Origin: Oscillospiraceae bacterium | Lineage (GTDB): Bacteria; Bacillota; Clostridia; Oscillospirales; Ruminococcaceae | Assembly (NCBI GenBank): GCA_022508885.1 | Contig: JAFLUG010000012.1 | Span: 1 to 34,284, forward strand | DNA length: 34,284 nt | Direction of reading: 5' to 3' | In this document: one piece after another, positions 18,548-28,426 of the stretch | Layout of the letters: each line of letters opens with the position of its first letter | Position numbering within the stretch: the stretch's first letter is position 1 | Notes under the pieces: model-generated | What the model was told of the DNA's origin: nothing | Seen by the model: only the letters and a program-made list of their open reading frames with translations | The model's database searches: none | Translations under genes and position numbers: made by a program

Positions 18548-20314
18548 TTATTCGTTGTCCTGGAGGGCGTCGTATCCGCTTTCTCCGGTCCTTACCTTGA
18601 TAACGTCCGCAACGTCGTATACAAAAATCTTGCCGTCGCCTATGCTGCCCGTGTAAAGCACCTCTTTTGCTGTTTCAACAACAGTTTCAACAGGCACCTT
18701 GCATACAACTATCTCCATTTTTATCTTCGGCAGCAGGTGAGTTTCAAGCGGAACGCCGCGGTACATTTCCGTAGAGCCCTTCTGCATTCCACAGCCCATG
18801 ACGTTTGTTACCGTCATTCCCGTAATGCCGATCTTGCTCATAGCGTTTTTGAGCAGCTCAAAGCGGTCTGTCTTTGTGATTATAACGACCTTTGTCATGC
18901 TCGCGCCGCCTTCAGAGGGCACATATTTTTTGTGTACGACAGGCACTGCCTGCTCTGAAGAAGCCACCATTTCGAGAGTATCGACCTCTTTTTCCTTGCC
19001 CGAAGAGGACACCTCGATCTGCATGGAGGGTACAAAGTCCGCGTAGGACGAGGGCAGACCGTGCTCGGTAGAATCAAGTCCGACAACCTCCTCGTGACGT
19101 GAAACACGCAGACCTATCGTCTTTTTGAGGATAAGGAACGTAAGTGATATCATTGCTCCCGTCCATGCAAGTATGGATACCATACCGAGAAGCTGAATGC
19201 CGAGCTGACCGAAGCCGCCGCCGTAGAACAAGCCCGTAATGCCGTTCTGACCCTTGCCGGTTGCGAACAAGCCTACCGCGACAGTTCCCCACATACCGTT
19301 GAAGAAGTGCACCGCGACCGCGCCCACGGGGTCGTCGACCTTAAGCTTGTAATCCAAAAGCCATACGCCGAAGCAAACTAAGAAGCCTGAAACGATACCG
19401 ATTATCAGCGATCCGAGAGCGTCCGTATCCGCGCACGGAGCCGTTATCGCTACCAGACCCGCAAGAGACGCGTTAAGGCACATCGAAACGTCGGGCTTTC
19501 CGTGCTTTGCCCATGTGAAGATCATCGTCGTACAGGTAGCCACCGCGGGAGCTATTGTTGTTGTAAGGAATATGTTGGCGAGGTATTCTACGCTCGAAGC
19601 CGCCGCGCCGTTAAAGCCGTACCAGCCGAACCAGAGAATGAACACGCCCAGCGCGCCAAGCGTCATAGAGTGACCGAGAATAGCTCTCGGCTTTCCCTCT
19701 TTGTCGAATTTTCCGATACGGGGCCCTACCATTGCCGCGCCAATAAGCGCCGCCATACCGCCGACCATGTGAATAGCCGTCGAGCCCGCAAAGTCAACAA
19801 ATCCCATACTCGCAAGCCAGCCGCCGCCCCATACCCAGTGCGCCTCGATAGGGTAGATGACAGCGCTTAAGATACCCGAGTATATGCAGTAGGTCGAAAA
19901 CTTTGTGCGTTCTGCCATAGCGCCCGAAACTATCGTAGCAGTCGTAGCGCAGAAAACGAGGTTGAATACAAATTCCGCACATCGGTCAAAGCTGTTGAAA
20001 TTTGAAAGAATATCAAGCGTCGGAACTCCCACAAGCCCGAAAAGCGCGTCCTCGCCGAGCATAAGTCCGAAGCCTAAGAAGATGAAAACAACTGTGCCTA
20101 TACAGAAGTCCATCAGGTTTTTCATTATGATGTTGCCGGCGTTTTTTGCTCTTGTCATACCGGTCTCGACCATTGCGAAGCCGCACTGCATAAAGAACAC
20201 CAGCGCAGCTCCTATAAGGAACCATATACCGTTTCCGTCGCCGACGTTAAACATTTCGGCGTCTACTATTTCCTGGACGCTTGCTTGTGAAAGCGTCACA
20301 AAATGCTCTAACAT
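18548..20314 (-). CDS. amt: Ammonium transporter (Amt) with fused C-terminal P-II (GlnB/GlnK) domain
   Basis: Amt core 'GFAMVETGMTRAKNAGNIIMKN', 'DFAGSTAIHMVGGMAALIGA'; the last 116 aa (18551-18898) are P-II-like: 'GCGMQKGSTEMYRG' T-loop, 'TGSIGDGKIFVYDV', 'VRTGE'. Confidence 0.95.
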   Translation of the reverse strand: MLEHFVTLSQASVQEIVDAEMFNVGDGNGIWFLIGAALVFFMQCGFAMVETGMTRAKNAGNIIMKNLMDFCIGTVVFIFLGFGLMLGEDALFGLVGVPTLDILSNFNSFDRCAEFVFNLVFCATTATIVSGAMAERTKFSTYCIYSGILSAVIYPIEAHWVWGGGWLASMGFVDFAGSTAIHMVGGMAALIGAAMVGPRIGKFDKEGKPRAILGHSMTLGALGVFILWFGWYGFNGAAASSVEYLANIFLTTTIAPAVATCTTMIFTWAKHGKPDVSMCLNASLAGLVAITAPCADTDALGSLIIGIVSGFLVCFGVWLLDYKLKVDDPVGAVAVHFFNGMWGTVAVGLFATGKGQNGITGLFYGGGFGQLGIQLLGMVSILAWTGAMISLTFLILKKTIGLRVSRHEEVVGLDSTEHGLPSSYADFVPSMQIEVSSSGKEKEVDTLEMVASSEQAVPVVHKKYVPSEGGASMTKVVIITKTDRFELLKNAMSKIGITGMTVTNVMGCGMQKGSTEMYRGVPLETHLLPKIKMEIVVCKVPVETVVETAKEVLYTGSIGDGKIFVYDVADVIKVRTGESGYDALQDNE

Positions 20315-20350
20315 AATTACTGCTCCTTTTAAGTTTTATGTTTGTTTAAC

Positions 20351-20403
20351 AAAAAAGGAGCTATAAACGGAAAATCGCGCGCCTGATCTCCGTTCATAGC
20401 TCC
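20351..20403 (-). terminator. Leader terminator/attenuator hairpin upstream of amt
   Basis: Minus sense GGAGCTATGAACGGA ... TCCGTTTATAGCTCC followed by TTTTTT, between the amt promoter and start codon. Confidence 0.75.
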
Positions 20404-20417
20404 CTTGCTACGAACAT

Positions 20418-20446
20418 ATTATACTCACAAAAAGCAGATTTGTCAA
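20418..20446 (-). promoter_or_regulatory. Consensus sigma-A promoter of amt
   Basis: Minus sense TTGACA - 17 bp - TATAAT. Confidence 0.85.
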
Positions 20447-20693
20447 TAGATTTTTGCAAGATTTTTAATTAAAACTTGCATTTTGTGTCTTTTTACAAAA
20501 ATATACCACTTCAGGTGTAATTATGCTGCAAATTTTACAAAAAGTGGATTTTACTGCGCGAAATCAGGCTGAAAAATTTGTGCGAATTAGAATAATTTGA
20601 ATATTTTACCGTTGTTACGAGTAATTGGAAATCATATTTTGAGAGAAATTTGCAGAAAATATTGACGTAAACTTTCAAAAAGGAGTTGAGCTT

Positions 20694-20858
20694 ATGTCAA
20701 ATCGAGCATCGGGAATTATTAAGGGAGCTGCCGCGGGGATCGCCGTAGGGGGAGCGACCTTCGCCGCCGTAAGGTTTTTTTCGGACAATCGGCGCCTTCG
20801 CCGCAAAACCGCGGCAAAAGCCGCGAAAATAATCGGCACGTTTATGGATATGATGTAA
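20694..20858 (+). CDS. Small basic protein, 54 aa, unknown function (not in the ORF track)
   Basis: RBS aaggag; MSNRASGIIKGAAAGIAVGGATFAAVRFFSDNRRLRRKTAAKAAKIIGTFMDMM; Gly/Ala hydrophobic segment followed by a basic segment. Confidence 0.65.
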   Translation: MSNRASGIIKGAAAGIAVGGATFAAVRFFSDNRRLRRKTAAKAAKIIGTFMDMM

Positions 20859-20860
20859 AT

Positions 20861-20965
20861 CAGGCTGTCGATAACCCCTCATCTGTGTCGTCACCGTTAC
20901 TGCGGCAGGCACAAAGCCTTGCCGCAGCAACGGTTTCTAACATCTGAGGGATTCTCAACAGCCTG
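20861..20965. repeat. Family A palindromic dispersed element, copy 2 (105 bp)
   Basis: Outer arms CAGGCTGTCGATAACCCCTCA / TGAGGGATTCTCAACAGCCTG; inner stem TGCGGCAGGC / GCCTTGCCGCA. Confidence 0.9.
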
Positions 20966-21011
20966 TAAGGTGTATCGGAATTAACCGCCAACAAACAATT
21001 ATTAACAACTG

Positions 21012-21629
21012 CTAAGCAAAATCAAAATATTCCTTTTCGAGGAATTCAACTTTTACATTTCCGCTGCAAGCGTCAACAAGCCTTTCTTTAAGCTCCTCGG
21101 AGAATTGCTCGCGTACATAGACCATGATTTTCACGCTGTCCTCAAATTTTTCGTCCACCGTCTTCGCGCCGCATTCCTCGAAAATTTTCGCGAGCTTTCC
21201 GTAAAGCGGATATTCTACGGAGATCTCTGCTTTGACAGCGAGCGCCATTTCCTTTATCTTGGCCGCGGAAACAGCGTCGGAGGCAGCCTTGGTGTACGCT
21301 CTCACAAGTCCGCCCGCACCGAGGAGAACTCCGCCGAAATAGCGCGTGACTACACAGCATACCCCGCTTAAACCCTCTTTTTGCAACACCTCGTAGATCG
21401 GAACGCCCGCCGTTCCCTGAGGCTCGCCGTCGTCCGAGTGACGAGCGCCGCCGTCCTTTAAAATGTACGCATAGCAATTGTGGCGGGCTTTTCTGTGCAT
21501 GGCGCGAATTTCTTCGATAAAACCGACCGCCTCTTCTTCGTTTTCCACGGGCGAGAGATATCCGATAAACTCGGATTTTTTCTCCTCAAACCTTGCCTCA
21601 ACGCGCCCCTCAATGGTTTTATACTCCAT
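21012..21629 (-). CDS. YigZ/IMPACT family protein
   Basis: 'KKSEFIGYLSPVENEEEAVGFIEEIRAMHRKARHNCYAYIL', 'SDDGEPQGTAGVPI', 'RYFGGVLLGAGGLVRAY'. ATG 21629 with RBS aaggag preferred over ORF-track start 21659. Confidence 0.9.
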   Translation of the reverse strand: MEYKTIEGRVEARFEEKKSEFIGYLSPVENEEEAVGFIEEIRAMHRKARHNCYAYILKDGGARHSDDGEPQGTAGVPIYEVLQKEGLSGVCCVVTRYFGGVLLGAGGLVRAYTKAASDAVSAAKIKEMALAVKAEISVEYPLYGKLAKIFEECGAKTVDEKFEDSVKIMVYVREQFSEELKERLVDACSGNVKVEFLEKEYFDFA

Positions 21630-21650
21630 TTTGCTCCTTGTTTCAACTAC

Positions 21651-21680
21651 AAAAAACACGCGCGTCAGACGACGCGCGTG
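21651..21680 (-). terminator. Rho-independent terminator of rpmE
   Basis: Minus sense CACGCGCGTC-gtct-GACGCGCGTG followed by TTTTTT. Confidence 0.9.
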
Positions 21681-21707
21681 AAACTGTTATAACTTTCTTT
21701 CCGGCGA

Positions 21708-21911
21708 TTACTTTCCGAGATTATAACGCTTATTAAATCTGTCAACGCGTCCGCCGCTGTCAACGAGCTTCTGCTTGCCCGTGAAGAAAGGGTGGCACTT
21801 TGAGCAAATTTCAACTCTTATGTCCTTTTTCGTGGAACGTGTTTCAATTACGTTTCCGCAGGCGCATCTGATAGTTGTCGCTTCGTATGCGGGATGAATA
21901 CCCTCTTTCAT
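21708..21911 (-). CDS. rpmE: 50S ribosomal protein L31 (zinc-binding form)
   Basis: [63 protein letters not shown]; start moved from 21950 to 21911 by RBS and homology pattern. Confidence 0.96.
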   Translation of the reverse strand: MKEGIHPAYEATTIRCACGNVIETRSTKKDIRVEICSKCHPFFTGKQKLVDSGGRVDRFNKRYNLGK

Positions 21912-21955
21912 TCTTCTCACCTCACAAAATTTGCTGTACATAAACTGCAAAAGTA

Positions 21956-21984
21956 ATTATAACACAATTCTCCCGAAAAATCAA
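21956..21984 (-). promoter_or_regulatory. Sigma-A promoter of rpmE
   Basis: Minus sense TTGATT - 17 bp - TATAAT. Confidence 0.7.
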
Positions 21985-22031
21985 GGGAATTTCCTAAAAT
22001 ATTCTTGCGTTAAATTAAACAAATTATTCTC

Positions 22032-23744
22032 TTAAATTCCAAGAATTTTGGTGAATTCGCCCGACAGCTCTTTCTGGATCTCAACAGCGATATCTCTCGC
22101 GGGAGCCTTGGTGGTGTAATAAACCTTTATCTTCGGCTCTGTGCCGGAGGGTCTGATGATAATGCTCGCGTCATCCTCAAGGTTATATGTGATAACGTCC
22201 GACTTGGGAAGCTTTATCTCGCTCTTTGAGCCGTCGGCTTCGACGCGTACGCTTGCCTTGTAGTCCGTTGTAGCCAGCACCTTAAGTCCGCCTATGTTGT
22301 TTATGGACGACGAGCGGAGATTCGCCATGATCTCCTTCATCTTGGTCATGCCCGCTTCGCCCTCAAAGCCAAAGTTTTCAACCTTGTTGAGGAATACGCC
22401 GTACTCGTCGTAAAGGCGCTTTCTCGCCTCTATCATCGAAATTCCCTTTGAACGGTAGAACGCCGCCATTTCGCAGATAAGCATAGAAGCCACTACCGCG
22501 TCCTTGTCGCGCACATATCCGCCCGCGAGGTAGCCGTAGCTCTCCTCAAAGCCGAATACATAGCGCTCTTCTTCGCCCGCGGCTTCAAGCAGACCTACCT
22601 GCTCGCCGATGTACTTAAAGCCCGTGAGAACTTCTCTCAGCTCCACGCCGTACTTTTTCGCGATCGCCTTTGTAATATCGGAAGTCACGATAGTCTTTAC
22701 CGCCACGGGATTTTTCGGCATTCTGCCAAGCTCTAAACGCTCTCTGCACACATATTCAAGAAGAAGCGCGCCGGTCTCGTTTCCCGAAAACAGCTCGTAG
22801 CCGTCGCCGTCGGGAACGGCAATTCCCACGCGGTCGCAGTCGGGGTCGGTAGCAAGCATAAGGTCGGGCTTTTCCTTGTCGCAGAGCTTAAGTCCTACGG
22901 CAAGCGCCTCGCGTATCTCGGGATTCGGGAACGGACAGGTCGGGAAGTTTCCGTCGGGATTTTCCTGCTCGGGAACAACAACGACATTTGTAACACCTAT
23001 CTCCGAAAGGATCCTTCTTACTGGCTTGTTTCCCGTACCGTTGAGCGGAGAGTAAACCACTTTAAGTCCGCTCTTTGCTACAACGTCGGTGTGGAGGCTC
23101 TGCTCCTTTACCTTTGCGATATAAGCGTCGATAACGCTGTCGTCGATATAGCTTATTGTTCCGCTGTCAACAGCCGCCTTAAAGTCTGTGGACTTAACTC
23201 CGCTGAAGGTGTCAATGTTGTTTATTTTCGCAAGAACCGCGTCCGCCGCCTCGGAGGTCATCTGACAGCCGTCAGCGCCGTAAACCTTATAGCCGTTGTA
23301 CTTCGCGGGGTTGTGAGAAGCCGTTACTACGATTCCCGCGCCGCATTTAAGATGGCGGACCGCCCATGAGAGCATGGGAGTAGGCATAAGCTCTTTGTAG
23401 ATATGTACCTTTATTCCGTTTGCCGCAAGGACCTCAGCCGCGCTCTCGGCAAAATATGTTGATTTGATACGGCTGTCATAGCCTATGGCTACGCTCTTTT
23501 CAATGCCGCTTGAAAGAATGTATTCCGCAAGACCTTGCGTTGCCTTTTTTACCGTATAGACGTTCATGCGGTTTGTACCCGCACCGATAACTCCGCGAAG
23601 TCCCGCTGTTCCGAATTCAAGCTCGCGGTAAAAGCGGTCGCTTATCTCCTCGGGCTTATCCTTGATCTGCTCAAGCTCGGTCTTAAGGTCGGGGTCTTCA
23701 ACCGCCTTTTCAAGCCAGAGCTCGTATTCCTTCTGAATGTCCAT
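22032..23744 (-). CDS. Phosphoglucomutase/phosphomannomutase family protein
   Basis: 'GTAGLRGVIGAGTNRMN', 'TASHNPAKYNGYKVYG', 'ATDPDCDRVG', 'FGFEESYGYLAG', 'RPSGTEPKIKVYY'. Confidence 0.95.
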   Translation of the reverse strand: MDIQKEYELWLEKAVEDPDLKTELEQIKDKPEEISDRFYRELEFGTAGLRGVIGAGTNRMNVYTVKKATQGLAEYILSSGIEKSVAIGYDSRIKSTYFAESAAEVLAANGIKVHIYKELMPTPMLSWAVRHLKCGAGIVVTASHNPAKYNGYKVYGADGCQMTSEAADAVLAKINNIDTFSGVKSTDFKAAVDSGTISYIDDSVIDAYIAKVKEQSLHTDVVAKSGLKVVYSPLNGTGNKPVRRILSEIGVTNVVVVPEQENPDGNFPTCPFPNPEIREALAVGLKLCDKEKPDLMLATDPDCDRVGIAVPDGDGYELFSGNETGALLLEYVCRERLELGRMPKNPVAVKTIVTSDITKAIAKKYGVELREVLTGFKYIGEQVGLLEAAGEEERYVFGFEESYGYLAGGYVRDKDAVVASMLICEMAAFYRSKGISMIEARKRLYDEYGVFLNKVENFGFEGEAGMTKMKEIMANLRSSSINNIGGLKVLATTDYKASVRVEADGSKSEIKLPKSDVITYNLEDDASIIIRPSGTEPKIKVYYTTKAPARDIAVEIQKELSGEFTKILGI

Positions 23745-23779
23745 TGATAAAAGTCCTCCTTCAAATTAGTGCATTATTT

Positions 23780-23908
23780 CAGACTGCCGATAAACCCTCA
23801 TCTGCTTTGTCAGCCGTACCACGGCAACCAGATGGTTAGCCGTGGCACGGCAGGGGTTTGCGAGAAGCAAACTCCGTTCGCTGCATCTGAGGGCTTCTCG
23901 GCGGTCTG
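23780..23908. repeat. Family A palindromic dispersed element, copy 3 (129 bp)
   Basis: Outer arms CAGACTGCCGATAAACCCTCA / TGAGGGCTTCTCGGCGGTCTG; inner stem GCCGTACCACGGC / GCCGTGGCACGGC. Confidence 0.9.
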
Positions 23909-23954
23909 AAAGTGTTTTTGTTTTATAAACTATGCTGTAGAATATTCCACTAAA

Positions 23955-23983
23955 ATTATAGCACAATTACAGAAAATTTTCAA
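23955..23983 (-). promoter_or_regulatory. Sigma-A promoter upstream of the phosphohexomutase gene
   Basis: Minus sense TTGAAA - 17 bp - TATAAT. Confidence 0.7.
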
Positions 23984-24024
23984 GCGGGATTTTATATTTT
24001 TGTGAATTTTGCGGGAAAATACGG

Positions 24025-24060
24025 AAAACCGCTGTGCGGCAGTAAATTTTCAGCGGTTTT
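24025..24060. other. Hairpin with AAAACCGCTG/CAGCGGTTTT arms
   Basis: Perfect 10-bp inverted repeat between the divergent phosphohexomutase and dgt genes. Confidence 0.5.
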
Positions 24061-24147
24061 ATACCGATATAATTTGTATAAATCGCCGAACTTTGCTTTT
24101 TAAAAAGGATTTTCGCCGTCGAAAGTTGTACTTATTTACAGACGGGT

Positions 24148-25176
24148 GTGAAAGGTGTGATTTCTATGCTTCCTCGCGAGAGAATCGAGCAGAACGAGCG
24201 TTATGTTTTAAGCGAATTCGCCTGCCGCTCGGATATGTCCAAAGGGCGCGCGGTATATGAAAAGCCGTGCGATCTGCGTACCGATTTTCAGCGGGACCGC
24301 GACAGGATCATCCACTGCAACGCCTTTCGCAGACTTAAACAGAAAACGCAGGTTTTTCTCGTTCCGCTCGGCGACCACTATCGCACAAGACTTACGCATA
24401 CTCTCGAGGTAAGTCAGATATCGCGCACTGCCGCGAGGGCGCTTGGGTTAAACGAGGACCTCACGGAGGCTATCGCTCTCGGGCATGATTTAGGTCACAC
24501 GCCGTTCGGGCATGACGGAGAGAGAACGCTTGACGCCCTTGTAGACGGCGGATTCAGGCATAACCTACAGGGCAGACGTGTGTGTGAGAAAATTGAAAAG
24601 GACGGCAGAGGACTTAATCTTACATACGAGGTTCTTGACGGAATTTGCGCGCATACGGGAGAGACCATTCCCGAAACGCGCGAGGGAAAGATAGTGCGCT
24701 ACTGCGATAAGATCGCCTACATAAATCACGACATTGAGGACGCGATACGCGGCGGAGTTATCACTCAGGATATGCTGCCGGAGTTTCCGCTCAAGGTTTT
24801 GGGAAAAACAAAATCGGCGCGCATTACAAGCCTTGTCAGCAGTCTTGTAAACAACAGCGGCGCGGAGATAAAAATGGATTTTACCACGCAGAAGGCTCAC
24901 GACGAGCTGCGCGAATTTATGTTTGAAAAGGTCTACCGCGCTTCCAAAACGGTTGCGGAAAAGGATAAGGCGGCGTTTATAGTAGAGCATCTGTTTAAGT
25001 ATTTTCTCAGCAACAAAGACAAGCTTCCGAGGCTTTATCTTGATATTTCCGAGCGCGACGGTCTTGAAACGGCAGTCTCGGATTTTATCAGCGGTATGAC
25101 GGACGAGTATGCCATTGATTATTTCACGTCCGTCTGCGTTCCGAAAAGCTGGAAGAACGGATATATAGGAAACTGA
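24148..25176 (+). CDS. dgt: Deoxyguanosinetriphosphate triphosphohydrolase-like HD protein
   Basis: 'FRRLKQKTQVF', 'RTRLTHTLEVSQISRTAARALGLNEDLTEAIALGHDLGHTPFGHDGE'. Confidence 0.94.
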   Translation: MKGVISMLPRERIEQNERYVLSEFACRSDMSKGRAVYEKPCDLRTDFQRDRDRIIHCNAFRRLKQKTQVFLVPLGDHYRTRLTHTLEVSQISRTAARALGLNEDLTEAIALGHDLGHTPFGHDGERTLDALVDGGFRHNLQGRRVCEKIEKDGRGLNLTYEVLDGICAHTGETIPETREGKIVRYCDKIAYINHDIEDAIRGGVITQDMLPEFPLKVLGKTKSARITSLVSSLVNNSGAEIKMDFTTQKAHDELREFMFEKVYRASKTVAEKDKAAFIVEHLFKYFLSNKDKLPRLYLDISERDGLETAVSDFISGMTDEYAIDYFTSVCVPKSWKNGYIGN

Positions 25177-25221
25177 GCCGAAGCTCCGCCGGACGAGGCT
25201 TGGTCGAAGCGGGGTGTTTTA

Positions 25222-27186
25222 GTGGCTTTATCACCTGAATTTCAGGCGTTTTTGGACGAGCTTTGCGCAAACAGTGATATTTCCTCTGTCGCGGCAGAGC
25301 GCGGGATAAGCGTAAGGCGCTCGGGAAACAGCTATTCGTGCTGCTGCCCGTTTCACGCGGAAAAAACGCCGTCTTGTCATCTCTATACCGAGGACAACCA
25401 TTTCCACTGCTTCGGCTGCGGAGCGCACGGAAACGTGATAAAATTTGTTATGCAAGCGGAAAACACGGATTTCATGAACGCCGTCGAGATACTTTCAAAC
25501 CGCGCGGGAATGACAATTCCACGGGGAAACGGCAGGTCAAACGGAAAAGTAAATTTCAAGCCTAAAAGCGGATATAATAAACCCGACAATCACAGCCGTG
25601 ATCAAAGTCCGGCTTATTCGGCCGGGACAAGCTCCGCCGGTCATTACGAAAAAAGCGCGGAGCCTGCGGGATATCCGACTTATGAGGAAGCACCTCCGAC
25701 GGCGGAAGATTATTACGCGCAGTATGAAGACGGCGGATATTCGCGAAAAAAACGTATTTACGAAATGAATCAGGCGGCGGGGAGCTTTTTCCACAAGCAG
25801 CTTTTTTCTCCCGAGGGAAAAGCGGGGCTTGATTATTTTACACAGCGGGGGCTTTCGGTAGAGACCATAAAGAGGTTTGGTCTCGGATACGCGGCTGACG
25901 ATTTTCATAAGCTCCATTATTATATGAAAAGCCTCGGATATACCGACGCGGAGCTTAAAGAAGCCGCGCTTATCTCCACCCGAAACGGAAGGGAGTTTTA
26001 CGATAAATTCCGAAACCGCGTTATGTTTCCGGTGTTTGACGAGCAAAGGCGGGTCATAGCGTTCGGCGGGAGAATCCTGACCGACGAAAAGAAAGCGCCG
26101 AAGTATCTTAACTCCGATGAAACGCCCGTTTTTCAGAAACGAAAAACGCTGTTCGCGCTGAATTACGCGAAGAGGTCCAAGGCGGATCATTTCATAATCT
26201 GCGAGGGATATATGGACGTTATCGCCATGCATCAGGCCGGATTTGACAGCGCGGTAGCTTCTCTCGGAACGGCGATAACCCCCGAACAGGCACAGCTTCT
26301 TTCCAAAAGAGGGAAGAGCAAGATAGTGCTTTCCTATGATTCCGACGCCGCGGGGCAGAAGGCGACCTCAAAGGCCATCGGTCTTTTCATGCAGACGGCG
26401 GTTGAAAAGGTGAGCGTTCTGAAAATATCGGAAGCGAAGGACCCCGACGAGTTTATAAAAAAATACGGCGCGGAGCCTTTCAAAATGCTTATCGAAAATT
26501 CAACGGGCGCGGTCTCGTTTGAAATGGAGCGTCTTTCAGGCGGGCTGGATATGAATGATCCCGACGACAAGAACGTTTTTATAAGGCGCTCGGTCAGATT
26601 TATGTCCGAAATAGCAGACCCCGCGTTTCGCGAGCTATGTATCGAAAAGGCGGCGGCTCTGGGAGACGTTTCAAAAAAATCCGTCTTGGACGGAGTAAAC
26701 GACCTTATTTCCCGAAAAGCTCCATACGCGAAAGCGAAAGCCTTAGCCGCCGATAACGCGGAGAATAACGGCGGATATGACGTCGGCTCAGACCGAAGCG
26801 GCAAAAGTCTGAGGGGAGAGGAAAACGCCGAGACGGCGGTTTTGTCGTATTTGTTTCATAATCCCGACGATATCCAAAAAATTGAAGAACGGCTTTCGGG
26901 CGGGCTGGTCACGGAATTCGGAGAGAAAGCGTACAGGCTTTTGCTTGAAAAGATCCGCGAAAGCAGCGGAGAATGCGAAATTTCGTGGCTGAATGAGAAA
27001 TTTCCCGGGGAAATGGGCAGAATAACGGAAATTGTAAACGACACTATTTTCGCTTACAGCGAGGAATGTTTTATCGAGGCGGCGTCAAAGCTTTCGGAGA
27101 TAAAGCGGAGTGTTGAAAGCGTAAATTCCTTTGCCGAGCTTGGAGATTATATACAGTATAAACAGAAAAAGGAGAGTATAGATTGA
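25222..27186 (+). CDS. dnaG: DNA primase
   Basis: GTG start; zinc motif '[29 protein letters not shown]'; TOPRIM '[29 protein letters not shown]', 'SYDSDAAG'. Confidence 0.96.
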   Translation: MALSPEFQAFLDELCANSDISSVAAERGISVRRSGNSYSCCCPFHAEKTPSCHLYTEDNHFHCFGCGAHGNVIKFVMQAENTDFMNAVEILSNRAGMTIPRGNGRSNGKVNFKPKSGYNKPDNHSRDQSPAYSAGTSSAGHYEKSAEPAGYPTYEEAPPTAEDYYAQYEDGGYSRKKRIYEMNQAAGSFFHKQLFSPEGKAGLDYFTQRGLSVETIKRFGLGYAADDFHKLHYYMKSLGYTDAELKEAALISTRNGREFYDKFRNRVMFPVFDEQRRVIAFGGRILTDEKKAPKYLNSDETPVFQKRKTLFALNYAKRSKADHFIICEGYMDVIAMHQAGFDSAVASLGTAITPEQAQLLSKRGKSKIVLSYDSDAAGQKATSKAIGLFMQTAVEKVSVLKISEAKDPDEFIKKYGAEPFKMLIENSTGAVSFEMERLSGGLDMNDPDDKNVFIRRSVRFMSEIADPAFRELCIEKAAALGDVSKKSVLDGVNDLISRKAPYAKAKALAADNAENNGGYDVGSDRSGKSLRGEENAETAVLSYLFHNPDDIQKIEERLSGGLVTEFGEKAYRLLLEKIRESSGECEISWLNEKFPGEMGRITEIVNDTIFAYSEECFIEAASKLSEIKRSVESVNSFAELGDYIQYKQKKESID

Positions 27187-27187
27187 T

Positions 27188-28279
27188 ATGTCTGAAAATA
27201 TGAGAGGAGAAAATCTGCTTGAAGAGCTTTTCAAGCAGGGAAAGAAAAAGGGCTTTCTCACCGCGAGGGAGATAACCGACGCTCTCGAGGAGCTTAATTT
27301 TGACGCGGGGCAGATAAACAGGATATTTGACAAGATCGCCGCAATGGATATCAAGGTAGTCGATAATTTTGACGTCGAAGCGGATTTCGACACCGACAGC
27401 ATTTTCGACTACGGCGAAAGAGACCTGGATAATCCCGACGCGGATATAGTGACTGCCGACGACTCGGTAAAGCAGTATCTTAAGGAAATAGGCAGGATAC
27501 CGCTTCTTTCCACCGAGGAGGAGATAGACCTTGCCGCGAGAATGGCGGCGGGCGACGAGTCCGCTAAAACGAGGCTTCAGGAGGCAAATCTGCGCCTTGT
27601 GGTGAGTATCGCGAAAAAGTATGTCCGCAGAGGAATGCAGTTTCTCGACCTTATTCAGGAGGGAAATGTCGGACTTCTCAAGGCTGTAGAAAAGTTTGAC
27701 TATACAAAGGGCTTTAAGTTCTCCACATACGCAACGTGGTGGATAAGACAGGCAATAACCAGAGCGATCGCCGACCAGGCGAGAACTATCCGTATTCCCG
27801 TTCATATGGTCGAAACTATTTCGAGAGTCAAAAAGGCGGAAACTTTTTTGCTTCATGAAAACGGAAGCGAGCCTACCGAGGACGAGATCGCGGAGTATCT
27901 CGGAATGTCCACCGAAAAGGTGCGCGAGATAATCCGTCTCGCACAGGACCCCGTTTCTCTTGAAACGCCTATCGGAGAAGAAGAGGACAGCCACCTCGGA
28001 GATTTTATCCCCGACGACGACGCGCCCGCGCCTGCCGACGAGGCTTGTAACAGTATGCTCAAGCAAATGCTCGGCGACGTGCTTGATACTCTTTCCGACA
28101 GAGAAAAACGCGTTATAATCATGCGTTTCGGGCTTATCGACGGCAGAGCGAGAACTCTCGAAGAGGTCGGACAGGAATTTCAGGTAACACGCGAGCGCAT
28201 AAGACAAATTGAAACAAAGGCTTTGAGAAAGCTCCGTCACCCCACACGAAGCAGAAAGCTGAGAGATTTTCTGGAATAA
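27188..28279 (+). CDS. rpoD: RNA polymerase primary sigma factor RpoD/SigA (copy 1)
   Basis: Region 1.1-like N-terminus; '[54 protein letters not shown]'; '[31 protein letters not shown]'. Confidence 0.97.
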   Translation: MSENMRGENLLEELFKQGKKKGFLTAREITDALEELNFDAGQINRIFDKIAAMDIKVVDNFDVEADFDTDSIFDYGERDLDNPDADIVTADDSVKQYLKEIGRIPLLSTEEEIDLAARMAAGDESAKTRLQEANLRLVVSIAKKYVRRGMQFLDLIQEGNVGLLKAVEKFDYTKGFKFSTYATWWIRQAITRAIADQARTIRIPVHMVETISRVKKAETFLLHENGSEPTEDEIAEYLGMSTEKVREIIRLAQDPVSLETPIGEEEDSHLGDFIPDDDAPAPADEACNSMLKQMLGDVLDTLSDREKRVIIMRFGLIDGRARTLEEVGQEFQVTRERIRQIETKALRKLRHPTRSRKLRDFLE

Positions 28280-28359
28280 AAGGCTGCTTACATAACAAGA
28301 GTATAAGCGGCATATTTGGAGAGGGTGCGGTATAGAAGTATCGTATCATTCGAGCGTCT

Positions 28360-28426
28360 GCCTTTGGCGAAGTCCCACGCGTGAAACGTATTGCCAAAGG
28401 CGGCACGCCTTGCTGTGGGATTTTTT
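28360..28426 (+). promoter_or_regulatory. Candidate attenuator/pseudoknot before rpoD copy 2
   Basis: GCCTTTGGC (28360-28368) pairs GCCAAAGGC (28393-28401); interleaved TCCCAC (28373-28378) pairs GTGGGA (28415-28420) followed by TTTTTT. Confidence 0.55.
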
